Origin: Microbulbifer sp. Q7
Lineage (GTDB): Bacteria; Pseudomonadota; Gammaproteobacteria; Pseudomonadales; Cellvibrionaceae
Length of the DNA stretch: 64,000 nucleotides
Direction of reading: 5' to 3'
Assembly (NCBI RefSeq): GCF_001639145.1
Contig: NZ_LROY01000002.1
Coordinates: forward strand, 466,501-530,500
Made by a program: the position numbers and the translations under genes. Below, one piece after another: positions 40,175-49,623 of the stretch. How positions within the stretch are numbered: the first letter of the stretch is position 1; every line of letters begins with the position of its first letter. A model generated the notes under the pieces. The model was not told the origin of the DNA, searched no databases, and saw nothing but the letters and a program-made list of their open reading frames with translations.

Positions 40175-41716
40175 ATGAGGAATGCCGTTCGTACAGCGCT
40201 GTGTATTGTGCTGATGTCGTGTTTTTCACTTGCGCAGGCGCAGGATTCTAATAAACCAAATATTCTCATCATCTGGGGCGATGATGTGGGTATGTGGAAT
40301 ATCAGCGCTTACCACCGGGGCATGATGGGTGGCTCTACACCGAATATCGATCGTATCGCCAGTGAAGGCATGATTTTTATGGATCACTATGCGCACGCCT
40401 CCTGCACCGCCGGTCGTGCGTCTTTTATTACCGGCCAGTATCCCATGCGCATCGGCCTCAGTACTGTGGGGCTGCCTGGTGCTGAGCAGGGTCTGAAAGA
40501 GGAGACGCCAACCCTGGCAGCAATGCTTAAAGCACAGGGGTACATCACCGGCCAGTTCGGCAAAAACCACCTGGGTGACCGGGACGAGCACCTGCCCACC
40601 AATCATGGTTTTGACGAATTCTTTGGCATTCTTTACCACCTGAACGCTGGTGAGTATCCGGAGCAGTACGATTACCCGAAGGATCCGGAAGTACAGAAAA
40701 AATACGGGCTGAAAATGCGCGGTGTCATTCACTCGAAAGCCCTTGCCAACGGCAAGCAGGATATCAAGGACTTGGGTACCTGGGGGCAGGAGCGTCAGCG
40801 CAACCTGGATCAGGAGGTGCTCGAACAGTCCAAGCGCTTTATTTCCGACGCGGTAAAGTCCGGCAAGCCGTTTTTCGTATGGCACAACACCACGCGCATG
40901 CACTATCGCACCAACCTGACCAAGGAATATCAGGGAAAAAGTGGGTACGGTATTTACGCCGACGGCATGATGGAACTGGATGACGATGTAGGCGAACTGC
41001 TGGACCTCCTGGACCAGCTGGGCGTGGCAGACAATACCCTGGTCATGTTTTCCACCGACAATGGTGCCGCTTCCAATTCGTGGCCGGATGGTGGAAACCA
41101 GCCATTTCACGGGGAAAAAGGTGTCGGCGGCTGGGAAGGCGGTTTCCGGGTGCCGATGCTGGTGAAATGGAAAGGGCACATTCCCGCCGGCGTGTCCACC
41201 GGCGAATTCATGGCCATGGAAGACTGGGTGCCCACCATCATGGCCATTGTTGGTGATAAAGACCTCAAAGAAAATCTCCTCTCGGGGGCCAAGATTGGCG
41301 ATAAGCGCTTCAAGGTACACCTCGACGGTTACGACCAGACGGACATACTACTGAATCAGGGGAAGACCAAGCGCAAAGAGTTTTATTACTTCACCGAAAC
41401 CACCTTTCACGGCATGCGACATGGCGACTGGAAATTTCTTTTTGTGGAGCAGGAAGAATGGTTTCGCGGCACCCAGATACCACTGACTACGCCCTATATC
41501 ATTAACCTGAAGCTGGATCCGTTTGAGCGCTTCATTGATGCGCGGGGCTACGACGAGTGGGCGGAAAACCGCAGCTGGACCCTGGGCCCGGCAGGCGAGC
41601 AAATCGGAAAATTCGTCAAGAGTTTTGAGAAGTACCCACCGGTGCAGGAAAGCATGTCGGTTCAGGTTGGTGAAATCAGCAAGCTGATCAACGCGCTTGC
41701 GCACCAGCAGCGCTAG
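40175..41716 (+). CDS. Secreted sulfatase 1
   Basis: 513 residues from ATG 40175 (cgaggtt box upstream); the frame is open back to 39929 but without a signal peptide. Signal MRNAVRTALCIVLMSCFSLAQAQ, then alkaline-phosphatase-fold sulfatase domain: NILIIWGDDVG (metal Asp pair), the formylglycine motif SCTAGRASFITG (C-T-A-G-R rather than the common C-x-P-S-R), GKNHLGDRDEHLPTNHGFDEFFG and STDNGAA (metal Asp-Asn). Hydrolyses sulfate esters; substrate unknown. Paralogous to the genes at 43844 and 55822. Confidence 0.92.
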   Translation: MRNAVRTALCIVLMSCFSLAQAQDSNKPNILIIWGDDVGMWNISAYHRGMMGGSTPNIDRIASEGMIFMDHYAHASCTAGRASFITGQYPMRIGLSTVGLPGAEQGLKEETPTLAAMLKAQGYITGQFGKNHLGDRDEHLPTNHGFDEFFGILYHLNAGEYPEQYDYPKDPEVQKKYGLKMRGVIHSKALANGKQDIKDLGTWGQERQRNLDQEVLEQSKRFISDAVKSGKPFFVWHNTTRMHYRTNLTKEYQGKSGYGIYADGMMELDDDVGELLDLLDQLGVADNTLVMFSTDNGAASNSWPDGGNQPFHGEKGVGGWEGGFRVPMLVKWKGHIPAGVSTGEFMAMEDWVPTIMAIVGDKDLKENLLSGAKIGDKRFKVHLDGYDQTDILLNQGKTKRKEFYYFTETTFHGMRHGDWKFLFVEQEEWFRGTQIPLTTPYIINLKLDPFERFIDARGYDEWAENRSWTLGPAGEQIGKFVKSFEKYPPVQESMSVQVGEISKLINALAHQQR

Positions 41717-41775
41717 TTTTTGTGTCTCAAGGCATGGTAACTGAGTGAAAAAATCGATTACCAAGGAAGGTAGAT

Positions 41776-43767
41776 ATGTATAAGCATGGATTGACCCTGT
41801 CGTTATTGGCTACTGCGATTGCGTTGTCTGCCTGTGGCGGCGACGGCGAGCGGGAAAGGCAAAAGGAAAGTGCCACTGATGCCGCCGGCGGGAAAGGCGA
41901 GGTTCTGATCGAGGAAGAGTACGGCTCCGCAGATCCTCGGGCATCAGATACCGCCGGCACAGCGCCGGCTTCACGCTCCGCGCAAACCGCCGGACGTGGC
42001 AGCAGATCCTATCCTACGCAGGCCTTCTTTGGTGACTCCCACGTGCACACGGGCTGGTCTGCCGATGCCGGTATGGATGGCGCCATTCTTACGCCGGAGG
42101 ATGCCTACCGCTTTGCCCTCGGCGAGGAAGTGAAATCCAACAGTGGTATGAGTGCCAAGCTCGCGCGGCCTTACGACTGGTTCATGATCACCGACCACTC
42201 CGATGGCATGGGGGTGATCAATGAGCTGATCGATGGCAATCCTGAAATGATGGCGGATGCCACCCTGAAAAAGTGGAATGAAGCGCTGAATTCCGGCGAC
42301 GAGAAAAAGGCGGCTGCCGCGAAGAGCGAATTGATTGTCATGCAGTCTGAGGGCCGATTGCCCAAGGCCGTGATGGACCCCAAATGGATGAAGTCCGCCT
42401 GGGAAAAAACTGTGGATGCGGCAGAGAAGTATTACAAACCCGGCGAATTCACCACCTTTATCGCTTACGAGTGGACGGTCAACGCCGATGGCGGCGACAA
42501 CCTGCATCGCAATGTCATTTTTCGCGATGACGCCAGTAAAACTCGCAGCCTGTTACCGCTGACCACCTTTGAAACCCAGGATCCGGAAAAACTCTGGAGC
42601 TGGATGAAGGCCTACGAGGACAAAACCGGTGGCCGGGTGCTGGCCATTCCCCACAACGGCAATATGTCGAATGGTCGCATGTTCGAGGAAAAGCGCTTTG
42701 ACGGCTCGCCCATGACCAAAGAGTGGGCCGAAATGCGCGCCCGCTACGAGCCGCTGTATGAAGTGACCCAGATCAAGGGGCAGAGTGAATCCCATCCCAG
42801 CCTTTCCCCAGAGGACGAATTTGCGGACTGGGACCTGTGGGACCGAGGTAATCTGATCTTGAAGCCTAAACCACCGGGCTCGTTGCAATATGAATACTGG
42901 CGTCCGGCACTCAATGCGGGAATGCGTCTTGAAGACGAGCTGGGCACCAATCCCTTCCAGTATGGCGCGAATGGCGCAACCGACGCCCACACGGGACTGT
43001 CGACACCGGACGACGATAATTTCTTCGGCAAGTTCAAAACGCTGGAACCGAGCAACAAGACCCGCTGGGACTTTCCGCTGCTGACCGGGCCTACCGACAG
43101 TTATATGGGGTGGGAGATGGCCGCCTCTGGTTCCATGGGGGTCTGGGCTACGGAGAATACCCGCGAAGCCATCTGGGATGCGATGATGCGCAAGGAAACC
43201 TTCGCCACCACCGGGCCACGTATGACCCTACGCTTTTTTGGCGGATTTGATTTCTCGGAGGAAGATACCAACGGCGACCTGGCGAAAGTAGGGTACGTCA
43301 AGGGTGTTCCGATGGGCGGCAAGCTAAAAGGTGGCTCAGAGAACAAACGCATCAAATTTTTGGTGGCAGCGATGAAAGATCCGGAGGGTGCGAACCTGGA
43401 TCGTATCCAGATCATCAAGGGATGGGTGGATGGAAAAGGAAAAACCCATGAAAAAGTGTTCAACGTCAAATGGTCTGGAAACCGGAATATGGACGCTCAG
43501 GGCCAAATCCAGCATGTAGGTGACACCGTCGACTTGAAAACCGCCGAGTACACCAATGATATTGGGGATTCCCAATTGATCGGTTATTTCGAAGACAAGG
43601 AATTCAATCCACAGCACAAGGCGGTGTATTACGTACGCGTGCTGCAGATTCCCACCCCGCGCTGGACCCTGTATGACAAGGTAAGGAACGAGATTGAGAT
43701 GGACAAGAAAGTCCCTATGGTGCAACAGGAACGCGCCTTTTCGAGTCCGATCTGGTATACGCCATAA
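41776..43767 (+). CDS. DUF3604 lipoprotein
   Basis: 663 residues. Lipobox LSAC after a short signal, an acidic linker (to about 80), then the DUF3604 domain with PHP-like metal-binding motif FFGDSHVHTGWSADAG, MITDHSDGMG, AYEWT and IPHNGNMSNG, and a late NGATDAHTGLSTPD. Likely a metal-dependent hydrolase at the outer membrane surface or periplasm. It follows sulfatase 1 by 59 bp in the same direction, suggesting one transcript and a shared substrate. Confidence 0.9.
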   Translation: MYKHGLTLSLLATAIALSACGGDGERERQKESATDAAGGKGEVLIEEEYGSADPRASDTAGTAPASRSAQTAGRGSRSYPTQAFFGDSHVHTGWSADAGMDGAILTPEDAYRFALGEEVKSNSGMSAKLARPYDWFMITDHSDGMGVINELIDGNPEMMADATLKKWNEALNSGDEKKAAAAKSELIVMQSEGRLPKAVMDPKWMKSAWEKTVDAAEKYYKPGEFTTFIAYEWTVNADGGDNLHRNVIFRDDASKTRSLLPLTTFETQDPEKLWSWMKAYEDKTGGRVLAIPHNGNMSNGRMFEEKRFDGSPMTKEWAEMRARYEPLYEVTQIKGQSESHPSLSPEDEFADWDLWDRGNLILKPKPPGSLQYEYWRPALNAGMRLEDELGTNPFQYGANGATDAHTGLSTPDDDNFFGKFKTLEPSNKTRWDFPLLTGPTDSYMGWEMAASGSMGVWATENTREAIWDAMMRKETFATTGPRMTLRFFGGFDFSEEDTNGDLAKVGYVKGVPMGGKLKGGSENKRIKFLVAAMKDPEGANLDRIQIIKGWVDGKGKTHEKVFNVKWSGNRNMDAQGQIQHVGDTVDLKTAEYTNDIGDSQLIGYFEDKEFNPQHKAVYYVRVLQIPTPRWTLYDKVRNEIEMDKKVPMVQQERAFSSPIWYTP

Positions 43768-43795
43768 AGACGTCCACATTGAGCAATGGCTTAAT

Positions 43796-43828
43796 GAAAA
43801 AGGCCCGCACAAATGTGCGGGCCTTTTC
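43796..43828. terminator. Bidirectional terminator between convergent genes
   Basis: aaaaaggcccgcac-aaat-gtgcgggcctttt: 10-bp GC stem with A-run and T-run, between the DUF3604 gene and the minus-strand sulfatase 2. Confidence 0.92.
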
Positions 43829-43843
43829 GCTTGTTTCGCAATA

Positions 43844-45412
43844 TTAGTTGCTGTGGGCTGCGCCCGCTTTCAGTTGCTCTTCGATTTTCTTCAGGTTAAA
43901 TGATCCGGGTGTTTGGCTGGGAGGATACTCTTCCATCGTTTTCAGGAATCGCCCAGCCATCTGTTGCAATGGCACAAAGACGAACGCATGATCCAGCAAC
44001 CAATCATAGTAATTGTTGGCGTTGTGCTGGGCACGTTCGAATGGGTCGCGACGCAGGTTAAATAGCAGGGGCACGCGCAGCTCGACAAAAGGTTCCATCC
44101 AAACACCGAACGCCTTGCCACGGTTCTCCAGGAACACGGCCTTCCAGGCGTCATAGCGCATCGCTACAATCTGCCCGTCGTCATTCACATAGATGAATTC
44201 ACGACGGGGGGACTCTTCCGTTTTCCCGGAAAGGTAATCTATCTGATTGTGTCCGTCGATGTAGTTTCTGTACTTGCGGCCAATCAGCTTGGTGCCTTTC
44301 ATGAGCTGCTCTTTGATGTCCGGGTTGCCACCCGCCGCGGCAAAGGTCGGCAGCCAGTCTTCATGAGACACGATTCCATTCAGCGTTTTGCCAGCAGGAA
44401 ACTTGCCGGGCCAGCGAATAAATGCCGGAACCCGGTAGGCGCCCTCCCAGTTGGAGTTCTTTTCACTACGGAAAATCGTAGTGCCGGCATCGGGCCAAGT
44501 ATTGAAGTGGGGGCCATTGTCTGTGGAATAGAACACGATGGTGTTATCAGCGATTTTGAGCTGATCCAACAAGTCGAGAAGTTTGCCGACGTGTTGATCG
44601 TGCTCCACCATGCCGTCTTGATATGCGTTGCCGGTAGGGCCAGAGAGCCCCTTGTGTTCCTCTTTCACATGGGTACGGAAGTGCATACGGGTAGCATTCC
44701 ACCACACGAAGAAGGGCTTGCCGGCGTCAACCTGCTGTTTGATAAAGTCCATGGCCGCGGCGAGCGTTTCCTCATCCACAGTTTCCATGCGTTTTTTGGT
44801 CAATGGGCCGGTATCCTCGACTTTACCGTCAGCCGTGGCTCTGACCACACCGCGTGGGCCAAACTTTTTACGAAACTCGGGATTTTTGGGGTAGTCGCGG
44901 TGTTCAGGCTCTTCCTCGGCATTCAGGTGATAGAGGTTGCCAAAAAATACATCAAAGCCGTGGTTGGTGGGCAGGTGCTCGTCGCGATCCCCGAAGTGGT
45001 TTTTACCAAATTGTCCCGTGGCGTAGCCAAGGCTTTTCATTACCGCCGCGATGGTAACGTCTGACTCCTGCCAGCCCTCTTTGGCGCCGGGGAGGCCGAC
45101 CTTCGTCATGCCGGTGCGAACAGGTACATTCCCGCCCATAAATGCTGCGCGTCCTGCGGTACAGGATTGCTGGCCGTAGTAATCCGTGAATGACAGGCCT
45201 TCTTTGGCAATGCGGTCAATGTTTGGCGTTTGGTAGCCCATCATGCCACGGTTGTTGTGGCTGATATTCCACACCCCAATATCGTCACCCCAGATCACCA
45301 GGATGTTGGGTTTTTCCTGGGCCTGAGCGGCGGTGTGACACACCGACAGCAGGGCGGCGGCGGTGATGGACAGCGGCACCTTGAGTAGCTGCCGTAAACT
45401 GAGTGTCTTCAT
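43844..45412 (-). CDS. Secreted sulfatase 2
   Basis: 522 residues from ATG 45412, chosen because its ggag box (about 45421-45424) is at the right distance; the ATG at 45418 is too close. Signal peptide MKTLSLRQLLKVPLSITAAALLSVCHTAAQA. Motifs NILVIWGDDIG, SCTAGRAAFMGGNVPVRTG, GKNHFGDRDEHLPTNHGF and YSTDNGPHF parallel sulfatase 1. The residue after the motif is M-G-G instead of the frequent T-G. Convergent with the DUF3604 gene. Confidence 0.92.
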   Translation of the reverse strand: MKTLSLRQLLKVPLSITAAALLSVCHTAAQAQEKPNILVIWGDDIGVWNISHNNRGMMGYQTPNIDRIAKEGLSFTDYYGQQSCTAGRAAFMGGNVPVRTGMTKVGLPGAKEGWQESDVTIAAVMKSLGYATGQFGKNHFGDRDEHLPTNHGFDVFFGNLYHLNAEEEPEHRDYPKNPEFRKKFGPRGVVRATADGKVEDTGPLTKKRMETVDEETLAAAMDFIKQQVDAGKPFFVWWNATRMHFRTHVKEEHKGLSGPTGNAYQDGMVEHDQHVGKLLDLLDQLKIADNTIVFYSTDNGPHFNTWPDAGTTIFRSEKNSNWEGAYRVPAFIRWPGKFPAGKTLNGIVSHEDWLPTFAAAGGNPDIKEQLMKGTKLIGRKYRNYIDGHNQIDYLSGKTEESPRREFIYVNDDGQIVAMRYDAWKAVFLENRGKAFGVWMEPFVELRVPLLFNLRRDPFERAQHNANNYYDWLLDHAFVFVPLQQMAGRFLKTMEEYPPSQTPGSFNLKKIEEQLKAGAAHSN

Positions 45413-45470
45413 GGACATACTCCAGTGGCTTGAGTTCATTGTGAATCCGGTCGGTGGTGCGCCGGTAAGG

Positions 45471-46481
45471 TCATTGCTTGTCTGAGGGGAACACTACTTT
45501 CCAGTCATTTTTCATGTCGACCAGGGTCCAGCCTTTTTCGCTGGCGTCATCGAGCGCCTTGTTCAGCTTGCCGATCGGTGAGTCGCGGTCATAGGCCCAC
45601 TCGCGTTCGGCATCGGTGTGGTGCACGATCATGCCGAAGCGCGGGCCGTCACCGGCGGTGGCCCACTCCAGCATCTGGTAGTCGCCGTCGGAATTGCCGG
45701 CGACAAATATTGGCTTGCGCCCGATGATCTGGTGAATGCCCACGGGCTTGCCTTCCTTGTCATCGATCAGGTAGATATCCGGGAGTTTTACCAATACCGG
45801 TTTCCCATCGCGCACTTCGTAACGGGCCTTGAGGCTGCTACCGACCACTTGCTCTGGGGGAATACCGTAAACTTCTTCGGAGAAAACCCGCACAAAATCG
45901 ATGCCGCCGCCGGATACGATGAAGGTTTTAAAATCGTTCGCACGCAGGTAGTCCAGCAACTCCAGCATGGGCTGGAATACCAGGGTGGTGTAGGGCTGTT
46001 TCTTGGTGGGATGTTTCGCAGTCTTCAGCCAGCGCTTGACGCTCTTGTTGAATTCCTCGGTGGTGATGTTGCCGTGGGTTGCGGCAACGATTTCCAGCAG
46101 GCCTTTTTCACCGCCCGCCAGGGCACCTTTCATATCTCCCTTGAGAATCGAGGCAAACGGCTCCTGGGTTTTCCATTCCGGGTGTTGGGGCGCCAGCTCC
46201 TTGACCCGGTCGATGGCGTAAAACAGCTGGAAATAGGCGGGCTGCTCCGACCAGAGGGTGCCATCGTTGTCGATGGTCGCGATACGCTCGCTGGGGGGGA
46301 CGAAGTCCGGGGAACCCTTCTTGGTGACCTTGTCGACAAAGCCGACAATGGCCTGCTTGGTAGGGCCATCCTGCCAGGAGGGCAACGGATCGGCGCGGGC
46401 GCTGGTACTGATCAGGCCAGAGCTGAACAGTAGCAGCACGCCAGCGCAGAGCAGTTGGCGAAATGAATACAGAAAACGCAT
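45471..46481 (-). CDS. Exported HAD-family phosphatase
   Basis: 336 residues from ATG 46481 (gggaag box); an open extension to 47141 runs into batD and is rejected. Signal MRFLYSFRQLLCAGVLLLFSSGLISTSARA; HAD motif I as IATIDNDGTLW, motif II FIVSGGGIDFVR, and motif IV VAGNSDGDYQML. A periplasmic phosphoserine-phosphatase-like or acid phosphatase activity is likely. It lies 58 bp upstream of sulfatase 2 on the same strand, so the two may be co-transcribed. Confidence 0.88.
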   Translation of the reverse strand: MRFLYSFRQLLCAGVLLLFSSGLISTSARADPLPSWQDGPTKQAIVGFVDKVTKKGSPDFVPPSERIATIDNDGTLWSEQPAYFQLFYAIDRVKELAPQHPEWKTQEPFASILKGDMKGALAGGEKGLLEIVAATHGNITTEEFNKSVKRWLKTAKHPTKKQPYTTLVFQPMLELLDYLRANDFKTFIVSGGGIDFVRVFSEEVYGIPPEQVVGSSLKARYEVRDGKPVLVKLPDIYLIDDKEGKPVGIHQIIGRKPIFVAGNSDGDYQMLEWATAGDGPRFGMIVHHTDAEREWAYDRDSPIGKLNKALDDASEKGWTLVDMKNDWKVVFPSDKQ

Positions 46482-46648
46482 AGAACTTCCCAAAGTACGG
46501 GAGTGAAGTGCATGGGTGAAACCGTTTCTCTTAAACCTTAGCTCGCCATTTTCATTCCGGCGGTTGGCGCATGATATTTTTTTTTCATAAGCCGTCAGGA
46601 TAGAGAATGACTTGTCGGTTTTTTGGCAATGCCTGTAATTGGGGCCGC

Positions 46649-47956
46649 TCAGGAGGGGTTCAGCGGGGGCAGCGCCTGCGGGTTTTTGTGCGCACGACGT
46701 CCTGCGGCGAAGGCGTCCGTGGCCAGCTCCAGGCGTTGCCATAACGGCGCCGTGCTGGCGGAAGCCGGGGTGTTGCCATACTGGGCGCGGCCCAGGGCCA
46801 GCAGGGCGGGCGGGATCTCGGAGCGGATGTAGTCGCCTTCGCCTCTCAGGGACATGGCCGCTGCCAGAGTCGCCGCATAGTTGCGCTGCTTGATAGCCGC
46901 CTGCAGCTGCCGCACGTATGCGGTGCCATCGGCCTGCTGCCGTTCGGTGTGACGTTTTCGAATGCGCGTGATGAAGGGCGGCAGGTAGCGCCACGCAAGC
47001 CACCCCAGGCCACCCAGCAGTGCCAGTGTGATCAGCCAGGCCTCCCGCGAGCGCGGGCGTGCGATTGGGGCGCCTTTTACTCGTACGTCTATGGCGTCCA
47101 GCGTGCTGATTTGAATGCTTCCGTCGTCGAGGTCGTACCATCGCAGGGTGATGGCCGGCAGTTCTCCCCGCGCTGGCGATTCCGCCACGTAGGTGACTTT
47201 TTCCACCCGGGTGCCGCCGTTGCCATTGCCGCCATCTTCGGCCCTGGGGGTATCCGCATAGGCGGCGAGGCCGCTGGGGGTATTGGTGTTCAGCATTTGT
47301 GGCAAGAACATGACCGTGGAGCCTTCAATGGTGGCAATAACCGTGCGGCTGAAGCTGTCGCCGGGTCGCAGGCTCTGCGGGTCGCCCTCGATCTTTTGTT
47401 CCAGGGTCAGTTCGCGGGCGGCAATGTAAGGTTTCAGGGTTTCTGCGCCCTTCGGCGCCGACGCAGTCACTACCGCGGCGTTGAGCGGGACTTGCGCCAT
47501 TAGGTCACCACTACCATCCGGGTTGCGGTAGTGGACCTCCAGCGTAGTGGGCGGGAGCTGGAACGTGCCGGGGGTCAGTGGCACCAGCTGATACTCGCGA
47601 ATAACGCCGGACCAGGTGGCACCATTGATGGTTTGGCTGGTGGACACCGTGGATTTTTCGGGCAATGTGACCGAAAGGTTGGGGCGGTCGAGGGAGGGCA
47701 GCGCCAGTGGCTGGGTGAGCCAGGTGGGCACCAGTACGGTAATCTGCAGGGTGACTGCCTGCCCGGGCACGACGTCCGATTGCGACAGCTTGGTTTGCAC
47801 CATGGGCTTGTTCGAAGGCTCCGACGGAGGATTCGCGTCGGCTGTCTGGGCGCTGACGGCGACTGCGCGTGTGAAGATGACTGAGAGGATGACCGTCAAC
47901 AGTAACCAGACCACGCCGGAAAACGGCAGGCGCCGGAGCCGGGGCAACGCGGTCAT
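46649..47956 (-). CDS. batD: BatD-like oxygen-tolerance protein
   Basis: 435 residues from ATG 47956; the upstream extension lies inside batB. Signal peptide, then beta-sandwich repeats (VQTKLSQSDVVPGQAVTLQITVLVP; ATIEGSTVMFLPQ) and a C-terminal single span (about 340-360, WLITLALLGGLGWLAWRYL) with a helical tail. Matches the BatD/oxygen tolerance family, periplasmic partner of VWA-domain Bat proteins. It ends the six-gene operon and overlaps batB by 4 bp. Confidence 0.87.
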   Translation of the reverse strand: MTALPRLRRLPFSGVVWLLLTVILSVIFTRAVAVSAQTADANPPSEPSNKPMVQTKLSQSDVVPGQAVTLQITVLVPTWLTQPLALPSLDRPNLSVTLPEKSTVSTSQTINGATWSGVIREYQLVPLTPGTFQLPPTTLEVHYRNPDGSGDLMAQVPLNAAVVTASAPKGAETLKPYIAARELTLEQKIEGDPQSLRPGDSFSRTVIATIEGSTVMFLPQMLNTNTPSGLAAYADTPRAEDGGNGNGGTRVEKVTYVAESPARGELPAITLRWYDLDDGSIQISTLDAIDVRVKGAPIARPRSREAWLITLALLGGLGWLAWRYLPPFITRIRKRHTERQQADGTAYVRQLQAAIKQRNYAATLAAAMSLRGEGDYIRSEIPPALLALGRAQYGNTPASASTAPLWQRLELATDAFAAGRRAHKNPQALPPLNPS

Positions 47957-49623
47957 GGTACGTCTCCCCCGGCCTGGCCGGAAGACACCTCGGCCGCAAA
48001 CCGCTGTTTCATGAATTCGCCGGTGCTGGTGTCCAGTGTCGACATCCACTGCTCGGGGTTCACCGGTGCTTCATTGCCCGGTGTTTGCGGCGACTGGACT
48101 TCCTTCTGTTGCTGTTTGTCGTAGCTGTCGTCATCACTGTCTGCCTGTTGTTCTTTTTCATCCTCATCACCGCGGGATTTTTCCATGTAGGCGAGAATTT
48201 CCTGTGCGAGCTGCAAGTTTTTCTCTGCGCCGGGAAAGGTCACATCCATACGCAACACCTGCTCAAAACCGGCGATGGCGTCCTGGTACTGGCCGCTTTT
48301 TACCTGAGCCATCGCGCGCGTAAATACAGCTTCCGGGCTGGTGAGTGTGGCCAGTGTATTGGCGGCGTCTTGGTAATGACCCGCCTGGTACTCGGCATAG
48401 CCGCGCCGATAGGGATCGGCGAAGGCGTTGGCGGCGCGGGCATATTCCTTGCGCCCCATCAGCCACTGGCCGAGCTGGTCGGGAGTAAACAGCCGGGAAA
48501 GAAAGTCGTTCTCTGGTGGTATTTCTTTACCGGCCACCGCCGACGTGGGCGATTGCGCGCGTGCCCGGGTGAGGGTGAGGTCTGCCACGATACTGCAGGC
48601 GAAAAGAATCAACACGATCGTGCTGGCTCGATGTGCAGTGCGCGACCGGGTGCGCGACTGGGCGGGTACCTGGCTGGATAGTTGCAGCGCCCAGCCGCGG
48701 CGGAACCACAGCAACGCCAGCAGTGCAGCCGGCCAGGCCAGCCACCAGCCGCGATCATTCCATTGCAGGTTTTCATCCCGCGCCAGTGTCTGTTTGAAAC
48801 TGCTGTCGAAGTAGCGCACGAAGCCGTCGATGTCGCGGCGATCCGGGGTAACGCGGGAGACCTTTGCTGCGCTCACTTGCCCGGCACCGGGAATACGCGC
48901 GTTGCCTGGAAGCAGGATCAACAAGCCCAGCCCATTGTCGCGGTCGCGCTGATTGAAGGCGTCGAGGTCGCGGGATTCAATGCCGTCCGTAAGGAACAGA
49001 ATGCCGCCGGGCATCTCTGCGCTTTTCAGCACCTGTTCTGCCAGTTCAAGCGCGCCGGCGGCGTTGTTGCCTTCCCTTGGCATGACGTCGGCGGCCAACC
49101 CCTCGACATACGGCCGCAACAGGTTCTGGTCCTCCGTGAGCGGCACCACCCGGTGGGCCGTGCCCGCATAGGCGATCAGGGCGGTGGGGGCACCGTCGCG
49201 GCGCTCCAGCAGGTCGTAGACTTTTTGTTTGGCGCGCTCCAGACGGCTGGGCGCGACGTCTTTTTCCGTCATGCTTTGATTGACCTGCATCACCACCACC
49301 AGCGGTGCAGTGCGGGCCATCAAAGGATCGGGCAGCCGCGTCCACGCCGGGCCTGCGGTGGCGACGGCCAGAATTGTCAGGAGAAGCGCGAGGCTGTCGA
49401 TGGGAAGAAAAACGAGCCAGTGTCGTGTATGACGTTCTCCCACGCTGAGCGCGCGCGCCAGGTGCGGGGCGATATGCGCGAACCGGGTGTGCAGCGCCTT
49501 GTCGCCCGGGCGGCGCAACCACCACCAGACAACGAGTATCAGGGGGACGAACAGCAGCCACAGGGGGCGCAGGAAATGGAAGGCGGTGACAAACGCAGAG
49601 AGTTCGCCGCTGAGTGTGTTCAT
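47953..49623 (-). CDS. BatB-BatC fusion: VWA domain plus TPR
   Basis: 556 residues. Two N-terminal spans, a von Willebrand A domain, a central span (about 275-295), another near 330 and a TPR part with repeats (QWLMGRKEYARAANAFADPYRRGYAEYQAGHYQDAANTLATL), then an acidic Gln/Glu tail. The metal-ion site normally D-x-S-x-S reads VMQVNQSMTEKD here: the first Asp is Gln and the first Ser is Asn, so metal binding is doubtful, while its partner batA keeps an intact site. Confidence 0.88.
   Translation of the reverse strand: MNTLSGELSAFVTAFHFLRPLWLLFVPLILVVWWWLRRPGDKALHTRFAHIAPHLARALSVGERHTRHWLVFLPIDSLALLLTILAVATAGPAWTRLPDPLMARTAPLVVVMQVNQSMTEKDVAPSRLERAKQKVYDLLERRDGAPTALIAYAGTAHRVVPLTEDQNLLRPYVEGLAADVMPREGNNAAGALELAEQVLKSAEMPGGILFLTDGIESRDLDAFNQRDRDNGLGLLILLPGNARIPGAGQVSAAKVSRVTPDRRDIDGFVRYFDSSFKQTLARDENLQWNDRGWWLAWPAALLALLWFRRGWALQLSSQVPAQSRTRSRTAHRASTIVLILFACSIVADLTLTRARAQSPTSAVAGKEIPPENDFLSRLFTPDQLGQWLMGRKEYARAANAFADPYRRGYAEYQAGHYQDAANTLATLTSPEAVFTRAMAQVKSGQYQDAIAGFEQVLRMDVTFPGAEKNLQLAQEILAYMEKSRGDEDEKEQQADSDDDSYDKQQQKEVQSPQTPGNEAPVNPEQWMSTLDTSTGEFMKQRFAAEVSSGQAGGDVP

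Noticed and set aside
46482..47141. A 220-residue N-terminal extension of the HAD phosphatase
   Set aside because: It overlaps batD on the same strand in another frame. A signal peptide and ribosome-binding box support the start at 46481.
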